Assembly (NCBI RefSeq): GCF_035083965.1
Contig: NC_089722.1
Span: 33,961,958 to 34,025,957, forward strand
From: Branchiostoma lanceolatum
Taxonomy: Eukaryota; Chordata; Leptocardii; Amphioxiformes; Branchiostomatidae
Length of the DNA: 64,000 bases
Direction: 5' to 3'
Below the pieces are notes generated by a model that was given only the letters and a program-made list of their open reading frames with translations, had not been told where the DNA came from and searched no databases. Below are positions 1 to 8,423 of this stretch, one piece after another; the first letter of the stretch is position 1, and each line of letters opens with the position of its first letter. The translations under genes were made by a program, and so were the position numbers.

Positions 1-673
1 TTATGAAGTTAACGCCCTTAATCATACTGTAAAAGGCAAAATGTTTATGAGCATTTGATTTCGCGGCAGAGAGAGAATGTAGTGTATGCGGTAGTTTTTA
101 GTTCGGGGTTGAAACAAGGGGAGGCGGGCAGAAGACGGAAGAAACATTTCACAGTGGTTTTAAGTTCGCGGTAAAAGCCGTGAACCTAAAACCACCGCCA
201 ACATTTCCACTTTTACGGTACATATACGTGTTCGAGGCCGAACTTGTTAGTCAAGTTTTAACCACAATCTCGAGTCAGTAACCTAGGCTAAAAATTGCCC
301 CAGGTGCCAAGTGTGCACGAGCAGGGTGTGTGCCAAACCAAGGCAATGACAACTTATTTAATACGTTTAAAATGTTAACCATAAGAAATCGAATAAGTGA
401 CTAACCTTAAGCGGTCATAAATTCTTCATCGCTGAAGTTATTGCAACATTACGTGTCATTCAATGCAACAGCATAAGTCATGTGATCTACTATTATCTTT
501 TAACCGTCAAATTGATCTAGTGATTACCACAACCGTTACGCAATGTTGTAGTTATTTTGAGCACTCAATTGAATTTTGACAATACTCTCTCAACACAATT
601 ACCGATCGAGGCCAGCTTTGATTGGTCGGAAACCGAGAGAATCACTGACTACAAACAGGTCAAGTGAGTCTCT

Positions 674-790
674 CGTTACGCGCCGAAATGATCCATTTGA
701 GTGGTATATATGAGAAGTCATAGTTCTGTCGCGATGTATCAGATCAGGCCGTGAAATATGTCCCCGTAATGCCCATAAGTCAGACCACCA
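674..790 (+). repeat. Left arm of a long inverted repeat
   Basis: Bases about 674-790 match the reverse complement of about 3553-3671, sharing blocks such as ACGCGCCGAAATGATCC and GAGAAGTCATAGTTC. By eye the arms are roughly 80% identical over about 120 bp. The arms are 2.8 kb apart and enclose the Penelope-like insertion and a 51-bp minisatellite. They may be the subterminal repeats of a DNA transposon or simply two opposed copies of a dispersed repeat. I saw no transposase between them. Confidence 0.7.
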
Positions 791-1668
791 CGTGGATGTC
801 TTTTGAGAGTTACAAAAAACACTTGAAGATGATATTTGACGTGTCAAAGTTGGGCGTCAAATGCATGATTCTGGCGAGGTTTCTGAGTCATTATACGGTC
901 TGCAAGGGGGTTTCGGGAGGGCCGATAATCACATCTACTTCCGGGTCATACAAACCGCGCCTGTTAGAGCGTTTCATTTCTAGACCCTTCATGCCCTTTC
1001 GTAAATAAGATGTGCACCTAAAAATGCAGGAAATAGCGTTTCAAAGGGTAAAGATTTCAAAATATTCTCGGGGTGCATGCCCTCGGGCCCACCTGCAATT
1101 GTTACATGTACGCCTCCGACGAAAATATGTCGGGAGGGCAAACAATCTAGCAGAAACCCTTGTGTACTTTTCACTATGAGTGCAGAGATTGCCCCTCAAA
1201 ATGTGTTTGAGCGGGTCGAGATTTTACCATTTTCTCGGGTATTCTCTCGGATCCACGTACAATCGCCGGGCCGCTCCGGCGCGATATATGTCGGGACTCG
1301 TCGCATCTCGCACCATACCATTAAACTCTTGCAAATTCTTTTCACTTATAGATATGTCATCAAACATAGCTTAGTGTAACAGCAAAATTTGGCACTCAAA
1401 ATCAAGGTTATAGCGTTTCAGGGGGTCAAGATTTTCACAATTTTCTCGGACAACGGTGGTCAACGTACGTTCAGCAATATCTTGCTGTTCCCCTCCCATA
1501 CGAAATTCCCTGCCGCGCCGTCACGGCTACTCATTATAGTTATACGGTTTAGTGTGGTCATCACCAGATTCATTGTCACCACAATGAATATAAAAATCAA
1601 TAGTTTTGACGCAGAACTAGATAGTTGAATCAGTGTTTAAGTCGGTTGGGAAGCCTCATGATTTAACG

Positions 1669-1760
1669 TAATTCGTAATCAGCTCTGAAAATTTTCCGTA
1701 ATTCGTAATCGGCGGCAAAAATTTTCCGTAATTCGTAATCACTACCCCCCCCCCCCCCCA
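1669..1760. repeat. Three-copy 33-bp tandem repeat plus poly-C
   Basis: The motif TTCCGTAATTCGTAATC recurs three times at about 33-bp spacing, with AAAATT between units, and is followed by a C homopolymer of about 16 bases. Confidence 0.75.
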
Positions 1761-2181
1761 TGCAGGCCCTCTTAGAACGGATCTGTAACGAATCCGAAGT
1801 GGCATTTCAGACAAGTCAGGATAAGGACATGTTTGCGTGTGCACCATAGTGCTGTGTTATGTGAATTCGTCAGATACCTTGTCTGTGCTAAATAGACGCT
1901 TGAACACATTTCGTGCAGCCATCATAGTTATGCAAAGAACCGTAACACAGTAGAATCCGCTTATTTGCATAACTGATTTGTCAGTGTAGTTTATGTAATA
2001 ATAAGGAGTAGGCCATTAACCCTAGGGGACAAAATGAGTGGCACTGAGGGGGGAAGGGGTTGTTGTGTTGTCCTGGGATGGCACTTGAAGGAAGCACACA
2101 CTCTTTGTGTCAAATTCACTCACTCCCAGATTATACAAAATGTAACATATTGAATTCATAAGCATATCTTCAGTTACGTCG

Positions 2182-2877
2182 ATGAAGATTAGACATCCAG
2201 GTAATAAGATACGCCAAAAAGCAATTACTCAAACAACTGGATATGATTTTGGAAACGGTCAGACGTTTCAAGTAGCATCCACTACTTTTGCCCTGGGCAA
2301 ATGTGGCTACCAAAGATGGACTTTCAACAAAGCCCTCAAACCGTCTGACCAGTCCAAGAAAACGCCTAAGTGTACACCGTTGACCAACAGAAACAAGGCC
2401 AACATCACTATTCCATATGTACAAGGAGTGTCCGAAAAACTCCGACGGATCTTCCAAAACTTCAACATTGCCACCAACTTCAAACCTCAATCAACTCTCA
2501 GACAAAGACTGGTACATCCTAAAGACCGACCCCGCAAAGGCAGCAAGGCCGATGTCATCTACAGACTCAAATGTGAACAACCCAACTGCAACAACACTTA
2601 TATCGGAGAGACCAGTCGATCACTTAATGAAAGGTACAAAGAACATTGCGCTAACCGCTACTCCTCGGCCATTTCCCACCACCTAAAACACAACCAGGGG
2701 CACTCGTTCAATCTCGAATCCACTGATATCCTTGACCGCGAACCCCGCTGGTTCGAACGTGGAGTAAGGGAGGCAATATATGAGAGGATATACAATCCAA
2801 CCCTCAACAGGAAAGGAGGGCTAAGGGTGGAACTGTCTGGCACTTGGGACATAGCCTTGGGGGCAAACCAGCTTTAG
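2182..2877 (+). CDS. GIY-YIG endonuclease-type C-terminal region of the Penelope-like element
   Basis: This open frame of 231 codons covers the end of a Penelope-like polyprotein. Residues about 40-48 (GYQRWTFNKAL region) and about 78-90 (ITIPYVQGVSEKLRRIF) resemble the linker after the reverse transcriptase. A GIY-YIG-type segment follows: a zinc-knuckle-like C-x4-C (KCEQPNC), then TYIGETSRSLNERYKEH and a downstream His-rich SSAISHHLKHNQGH segment. In this family the domain nicks DNA for target-primed insertion. The first 35 or so codons run through the inverted terminal repeat, so they are probably not ancestral protein. This is a fragment of an element, not a host gene. Confidence 0.8.
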   Translation: MKIRHPGNKIRQKAITQTTGYDFGNGQTFQVASTTFALGKCGYQRWTFNKALKPSDQSKKTPKCTPLTNRNKANITIPYVQGVSEKLRRIFQNFNIATNFKPQSTLRQRLVHPKDRPRKGSKADVIYRLKCEQPNCNNTYIGETSRSLNERYKEHCANRYSSAISHHLKHNQGHSFNLESTDILDREPRWFERGVREAIYERIYNPTLNRKGGLRVELSGTWDIALGANQL

Positions 2878-3047
2878 CTCCTATATTAAAACAATAGGAG
2901 CTATTGTCCCCTTTTACTTCAACCTCGTCTTGAGTTGTCTAATTCGCTTTCTATTGGACTTCTAAAAAAATGTCTTCTCCTTATTTGCATATCAATTCAT
3001 AGTTCGTGGTTATAAACCTGCTGTTCAACTGATCTTACTCACAGTCA

Positions 3048-3081
3048 CTGACGAAAAGTAGTGGATGCTACTTGAAACGTC
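3048..3081 (+). ncRNA. Hammerhead ribozyme motif in the Penelope-like 3' region
   Basis: CTGACGA (3048-3054) matches the conserved CUGANGA core. It is followed by a hairpin in which AAGTAG (3056-3061) pairs with CTACTT (3068-3073) around a small loop. Then comes GAAAC (3074-3078) and GTC (3079-3081), the expected GAAAC and GUH cleavage triplet. The ACGT at the GAAAC/GTC join is palindromic, as in the dimeric, very short stem III hammerheads described in Penelope-like elements. One extra A sits between the core and stem II. The inverted copy at the left end of the element keeps the stem and GAAACGTC but not the CUGANGA core. Confidence 0.7.
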
Positions 3082-3194
3082 TGACCGTTTCCAAAATCAT
3101 ATCCAGTTGTTTGAGTAATTGCTTTTTGGCGCATATCTTCAGTTTATTTACACAAGTTGAGTGCAAAGGACTATAACAGTTCCTATAGTGCTGT

Positions 3195-3430
3195 CTTACC
3201 ATAGAAACTTCCCATACTCGATGATACATACGAAACACGTACTGTTTTAAGAGTGTATCAATACAATGATACAAACGAAACGCGCTGTTTTAAGGGTGTA
3301 TCAATGCATTGATACATCCAAAACACGCGCTGTTTTAAGAGTGTATCAATGCAATGTCACATACGAAACACGCGCTGTTTTAAGGGTGTATCAATGCTAT
3401 GCCACATACGAAACACGCGCTGCTTTTAAT
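3195..3430. repeat. 51-bp minisatellite
   Basis: About four to five units of roughly 51 bp share ACACGCGCTGTTTTAAG followed by a GTGTATCAATGCA-type segment and ATGATACA or ATGTCACATACGAAAC. The unit contains a small GTATCAAT/ATTGATAC palindrome. Its open reading across units is a by-product of the period (51 = 17 codons). Confidence 0.85.
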
Positions 3431-3552
3431 CTATACAAAGATGCAAGTGAATACAAATTGTATAGCCCACCGGTCCGAATTGTCTGAGGAAGGCTCAACT
3501 TTGACGTTCAGAATCTAGATTTTAGTTGAAGTTAAAGTTGTTTTGTGAACCT

Positions 3553-3671
3553 CAGGTGATGTTCTGACTTGTCGGCATTACGTGAACACATTTCATGACC
3601 TGATTTGGTATCTCGTGACTGAACTATGACTTCTCGTATGACCATTCAAATGGATCATTTCGGCGCGTAAT
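3553..3671 (-). repeat. Right arm of the long inverted repeat
   Basis: This is the inverted counterpart of 674-790 and ends 70 bp before the start of duplicated copy A. Its position just outside the duplication boundary is worth noting when the duplication mechanism is considered. Confidence 0.7.
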
Positions 3672-3740
3672 GACTGACTTAACGGCGCCATTCGCGCATT
3701 CGCAAAGTGAATGACGCCGGCGTCAGTCGGCCTCATTTTG

Positions 3741-4470
3741 ATTATCTTTGCCGAGTACTATAGTACTCGGGGTAGATTATGTTTTCGGTTGAGCCAGCTG
3801 TTTGGTGGGTCTGTATGTATGTCAAGAGCATAACTCAAGAAACCTTTGATGAATCTTTATGATTTTTGTGTATTGGTTGTGCAAAGGAAGGTCAAGTTCA
3901 AAAATGGTTTACCTTGCGTTTTTCAACAGTACTGCAGCAGACTTTTAATTTTTGTGCGTTTGTATGTAGGCGAAAAAAGTGACGGAAACGTTGATGGATC
4001 TTTATGATATTTTGCAGGTGTGTAGATGTTGTGGTAACAGAGATCAAGTTCAAAAATGGTTCTCCTGGCATTTTCCGTCGGTACTGCAGTGGGCTTTGTG
4101 TGGATGTGTATTTTCTTGTGGACAACATAACTCAAGAAGCTTTTGATGGATCTGTATGATATTTAGTAGATGGGTAGGGTTTACGGAAAGGAAGGTCAAG
4201 TTCGATAATGGGCCTTCTAGCAAGTACCTAAGGTACTGCAGCGGAGCTTCAAAATTTAGTGGCATATTTTCTGAAAGTGCTATGGTCATGATATTTGTGT
4301 GGTAGATAGTTCACGCCACAAGAAGTAAGTTCTGTAAGTTTGGGCCCCCTAGCGGCTTGTTTAGAACTGCAGTGGGTGTTTTTGTTTTGACATTCGGACA
4401 CGTATTACTTGAGAAGGGGTGAAGAGATTGTCGTGAAGTTTTGTATGTAGAGAGCTTAGATGGTGCTTTA
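3741..4470. repeat. Dispersed repeat with terminal palindrome and internal tandem units
   Basis: The stretch opens with a near-perfect palindrome, CCGAGTACTATAGTACTCGG (3751-3770), then carries about four diverged repeats of roughly 110-120 bp. Each has a GATGGATCTTTATGATATTT-like block and a GAAGGTCAAGTTCAAAAATGG-like block. It coincides with the left edge of both duplicate copies (44689 in copy B), so that edge could be a transposable-element end. I could not assign a family. Confidence 0.6.
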
Positions 4471-6425
4471 CACAATCGATGTCTAATTATAGAAAACAGG
4501 AGCTAATCTGCATGATTAGTAAGGATAATTGTAAATCCTTTACATTCCATGACGGGGCGTGTGACAGTATTCCCGAAACAGGCCAGCAGAAGGCCTTGCC
4601 TAGAAGTGTAAATAAACAGATGGTGTACATAAATAAACAAATGGGGCAGTCTCACTACAATTCAAACAGATGTGTGGGTCCGGTTTTTTTTAAAGTGTTC
4701 AGTTTCTGAATTTTTGTCAAACACACGGTTGGAGACATAACCGAAAGGGAACAAAATAGAAAGCCTTACAAAACACCTAAAAACATGTGAATAACCAGCC
4801 GGACCAACTCCTCTGGGCGTTAGCGCAAAGGACGACGGGAGAAACCGAATGGGGGGGGGGGGGGGCATTTCGGAGTGAGCGACGCAAAGGATGACGGGAG
4901 AAACCGTCGTCGGGAGCATATGTGAGCGAAAACATGTAATGCGGCGGGTTCCCAACATAAATACCGTACCCTATTGCCCATGATCTACCACTCAAAAATC
5001 ACGACAAGGGCATATCCAGAACACCAGATATCAAAGCCGACAGTTCCGCAGCAGTATCTTAATACGTCACTAGGGCCCCCCTATCTTTAGTAGTTTCTTG
5101 GTCTCATCACCTACATGCCAAATATTAAACAATCCATCCAAACCTTCTTGAGTCATGCTGTTTACACACACATGTACACAGGCTACAAAAAAAAGGGGGG
5201 GGGGGGCTAAAAGTTCCCGCGTCAACTTTGACATCGTATTACTGCCAAACGATGTATGCAAGGACTACCATGGTGACTTTTCCTAAAAAAAATTTGGCAG
5301 CAATTTTGTTATAATGGTTTTAAGTTTATCATTTTTCATGTTGCCCTGGCGACGGGTTTCTGACAGGCATTTTATGCAAAAATCACTAATTTTTTTGAAA
5401 AAAAAAGATATTTCTCAGGTTTTCTTGCACAACTACACTAGTTTTCATACATGTATAACATCATATGTAATTAGATGTAACTTTCATGATTTAATGTTCA
5501 TAATTTATGCTAATTTGATGACGTTATCAGTCAGAATCCAAGATGGCGGACTATATCACTATTTAAGGTATCAGCAGGCTTTTTCGCCATTAAAATCGTC
5601 AATACCTGACATTTTCTTTACCAGAAACATTAAAATGAACATTTCTAGTCTATTTCAGTGTCGTTTGGAGTCATGAAGGATTTTCAAAAATTTCAAAATG
5701 CCCGATCCAAGATGCCGGATCCGTCATATTGCCGTCAACGTACTTACCATTAACGTCGTATGCCTTTGCATACCTTAAATCGAATAATACAAACTGTTTT
5801 GTTTAATACCTTTAGATATGACGGGAATTCACTACTTAGCCAATAAAATCACATCGATGACGTCGTAATTACGACATATAACGTCATAACGTCAACAAAA
5901 TTACAGGAATTTATAAGACTTGACGTGACCATCACTCCCTGCAAATATGTCGATGATACATCATACCGTTCGGAAATTATGACGGGGGGGGGGGGCGAAT
6001 GAGCAAGCCCCAATTAAGTCCCAATTAGCATTATTTGCACTTCATTACTTACATCTCTGTCCAAGCTACCTGTATACTAAATATGGAAATCTAACATTCC
6101 TCTGTTCAGTTATTCTCCTTAGAAGATTTTCACAATAACGCCCATGCAGTTCCAGAATAAGCTGCCAGGGGCCCAAACCTTAACCACTTATTCATTACAT
6201 CACAAGCTATCTGACACAAACAATCAAGACCATAGGTCAAAAGATAGAAAAAGTTCTGCTGCAGTACCAAGGTCACTTACCAGGGGGCCCAAAATAGACC
6301 TTGAATTTTGGCTTCTCAACACCCGCCCATATACCGAATATCATCGTAATTCCATCATATCAAGAGGTACTTGAGTTATGCTGCTTACAGTAGTCCGGAA
6401 ACACACACAGACACACCCAAAACTA
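4471..6425. other. Repeat-rich non-coding stretch
   Basis: No exon is recognised. It contains G homopolymers near 4850-4866, 5193-5207 and 5984-5993. The second marks the place where copy A lacks about 309 bp present in copy B. Open frames here are conserved between the two copies only because the whole segment is. Confidence 0.6.
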
Positions 6426-6429
6426 CATC

Positions 6430-6715
6430 TCTAAATGTTTACAAAAATTTACACAAGTTTACAAAAGTTTACAAATGTTTACAAAAGTTTACACAAGTTT
6501 ACAAAAGTTTACAAATGTTAACGAAAGTTCAAAATGTTTACAAAAGTTTACAACTGTTTATAAAAGTTCACAAAAGTTTACAAATGTTTACAAAAGTTTA
6601 CAAAAGTTTACAAATGTTAACAAAAGTTTACAAATGTTTACAAAATTTAACAAAAGTTTACAAAAGTTTACAAATGTTTACAACTGTTAACAACTGTTTA
6701 CAAATGTTTACAAAT
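6430..6715. repeat. 10-11-bp TTTACAAA(A/T)G minisatellite
   Basis: The unit TTTACAAAAG/TTTACAAATG is tandemly repeated about 25-28 times with variants (TTAACAAAAG, TTTACAACTG). The units are out of register with codons, so all three frames stay open and give repetitive Lys/Phe/Thr/Val-rich translations that should not be read as genes. Copy B has the same array at 47696-47980. Confidence 0.9.
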
Positions 6716-7089
6716 GATGACAGGTCACCATTAATTGCATTGGATTCCTGAATTGCGCTGTGAAGTACAGCAAAATACCGTGCTATACAGCAACTATACA
6801 GTAAAATATCATAGTACAGTTAAAATTTTATGGTGACAATTTCAAGCGATTCGGTCTTCTGTCGGCGTGCACGTATATGTAAATTCTGCAGTTGGTGCAC
6901 CATGCATTTCTTGGTGCCAACTTCACAACATGGTTGCCAAACAGATGACAAACAGACAAACAGACACGCTCAAAACTATATCTCCATTTTTCATGGAGAT
7001 AATGAGAATCGACGTTTGGATGTGCGTTTGCGACCTCCATCAGGAGAGTTCTGACTGGCTCACTTTGCACTATAGCTAGTGAACTAGTC

Positions 7090-7190
7090 AGCATATTGCC
7101 CTGATGAAGATGACAGACGGTTATCGAAACGTTTTATCTCTTGTTAGATATGTGGTTGTGAATAAAGAACTTTGCCATTCAGTCATTCAC
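7090..7190 (+). repeat. Dispersed repeat with hammerhead-like core
   Basis: CTGATGA at 7101-7107 is followed by a stem (GATGAC paired with GTTATC through one G-U) and GAAAC (7126-7130) then GTT. This fits the hammerhead core order CUGANGA-stem II-GAAAC-GUH. The same tail (ATATGTGGTTGTGAATAAAG, then CATTCAGTCATT, then CAACCCGATGAA) recurs near 10920-10990, showing a repeat family. Copy B carries it at about 48353-48453. Confidence 0.6.
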
Positions 7191-7307
7191 CAACCCGATG
7201 AAAATATTCGCAAATGTGAACAAATCCTTGTCTACGTATGCTACCAGCTTCTGAATCTTGTCAAATATCATTAAATAGGTTATGTATAATTTCTCATTTC
7301 TTCTCAC

Positions 7308-7516
7308 CGGAGTTTGACGTCTCTCTTGCGGATCTGTTCTATCCGTGCGTCTGCCTCAGACCTCCAGTCGGTGATGGGAGACATGAACTCCTTTAAGGAA
7401 GCGTCGTCCACAAGGAAACGGATCTCGCTCGGAGGTCGCTCCAAGTTTATCCGGATGCTGCCCACGGTGTCGTCGAAATCTTTGATCAGGAGGGAGTCGT
7501 TAGAGCTGTACCACAT
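7308..7516 (-). pseudogene. Orphan GH10 exon in copy A
   Basis: This is the copy-A twin of the first recognised GH10 exon (48571-48779). It has an acceptor AG just before 7516, a donor GTGAGA after 7308, and a 209-nt open frame ending phase 2. It encodes the end of a carbohydrate-binding-type domain (…EIRFLVDDASL) and the WR..AD.RI..IRKRD linker that leads into a GH10 barrel. No downstream GH10 exon follows toward lower coordinates in this window: the 37-nt partner exon is missing from copy A and bases 1-3740 are unrelated. It is therefore best read as a relic of a second, broken GH10 copy, unless its partner exons lie left of the window. Confidence 0.75.
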
Positions 7517-7594
7517 CTTAAGGGTAATAACATGTTGCTCTTCTAGCCTTGTTAATAATAATAATACTATTGTTACATATGATAAGACTAAGTT

Positions 7595-8200
7595 ATCTCC
7601 AAATGTCTGGCGCCCTTTAAGAGCGAGCTTAATAGTATATTTTACGCCCGTTTTACAAGAATTCCCAGAATTGCACAGGAATGTATGGAATCCGTCCGCC
7701 CGCCTGTCATTCTATACCTTCTTTAGCACGGTCTGGCATCCCAGCACGCAGGTCGATGACAGATGACCTACTTAAGTGGTTTCCGATTTCGTACTGGTGG
7801 GAGTGTGTCAGGGAGTTCTCAGGGCACCGAATCTAGTATTCTAGCTTTGGAAAGGGTTTTCAACCTACCACAGTTGATCTATTATCTCAAGAACGTGCTG
7901 AACATCATGCCTCCCACCAACAAAACCTCTGTTGACTCAAAAAACTTGGCAGAGGCCTCTCTGATTTCTAAGTGCGATTTGAACAAATATTATGGCAGAA
8001 CTATAAGTGCTACGTTGATACTTTCCTTACATGACAGTAAGATCAACCCAGACACCTTCGCTATGGCAATAATTTTTAATCGCCACACTTTTTCCAATTG
8101 TGACCGTAGCATAGTAAGGCTACCTCTCGAATGTCTATCTCCAGTTCATAAATGAAGAAGAAAAATCATTCATTGACAATAGCACTAGGTCATGGTCTAC
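7595..8200. other. Spacer between GH10 exon and IF gene 1
   Basis: No exon is recognised. A block near 7598-7617 (TCTGGCGCCCTTTAA) occurs inverted near 41214-41230 (TTAAAGGGCGCCAGACAT), suggesting ends of a dispersed element. A terminal piece of the TGCTACGGTCA inverted-repeat family lies at about 8085-8115. Confidence 0.5.
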
Positions 8201-8211
8201 CAAAGCAAATG

Positions 8212-8249
8212 TTTATTCTTCAGAAGCCTCTTGAATTTCATGATTTATT
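8212..8249 (-). terminator. Poly(A) signals for IF gene 1 (copy A)
   Basis: On the minus strand AATAAA occurs at 8249-8244 and 8217-8212, about 175-210 bp after the stop codon of IF gene 1. Either could direct 3' end formation. The copy-B equivalents are at 49512-49507 and 49480-49475. Confidence 0.5.
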
Positions 8250-8423
8250 CGTACAAGTTTGACTTAAACAAATGTTCACACGTTGCATGCTACGATTAAA
8301 ATGATGATATATGCTAATGATGTAATACGACGTCACACAGCTTTACGTCATCCGATTCAAGTACTTCCTCTCTAGCTGGACTTGATTTCCATCGTGACTT
8401 CACGCCTCACCTGACTGCTGACC

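Larger units (their letters stand above)
1..2161. other. Left flank, no gene recognised
   Basis: I see no splice-supported coding exon here. Open frames in this stretch are short and have no recognisable family motif. The stretch holds one arm of an inverted repeat (674-790), a small 33-bp tandem repeat near 1669-1742 and a poly-C run at about 1744-1759. It is typical AT-rich intergenic or intronic DNA. Confidence 0.6.
2176..3130 (+). mobile_element. Penelope-like retroelement, short 3' copy
   Basis: The insertion is bounded by a perfect 14-bp direct repeat GCATATCTTCAGTT at 2162-2175 and 3131-3144, read as the target-site duplication. Inside, an open frame ends in a GIY-YIG endonuclease-type domain. 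The first about 110 bp (about 2207-2290) are the inverted complement of the last about 75 bp (about 3056-3130), an inverted terminal arrangement known for Penelope-like elements. Only the 3' part of the family is present and the reverse transcriptase is absent. The intact target duplication suggests a relatively young insertion. The family call rests on the linker plus GIY-YIG arrangement. Confidence 0.85.

Noticed and set aside
5314-5676. 120-codon open frame in copy A
   Set aside because: The frame is broken or altered in copy B by a small indel near its start, and the sequence has no recognisable domain.
6371-6751. Long open frames with QKFTNVYKSLQ-like repeats
   Set aside because: They come from a 10-11-bp minisatellite open in several frames. 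No conserved domain or splice context is present.
7763-8155. 130-codon open frame identical in both copies
   Set aside because: Its identity only reflects the recent duplication of the whole segment. It runs into a piece of a MITE family and shows no family motif.
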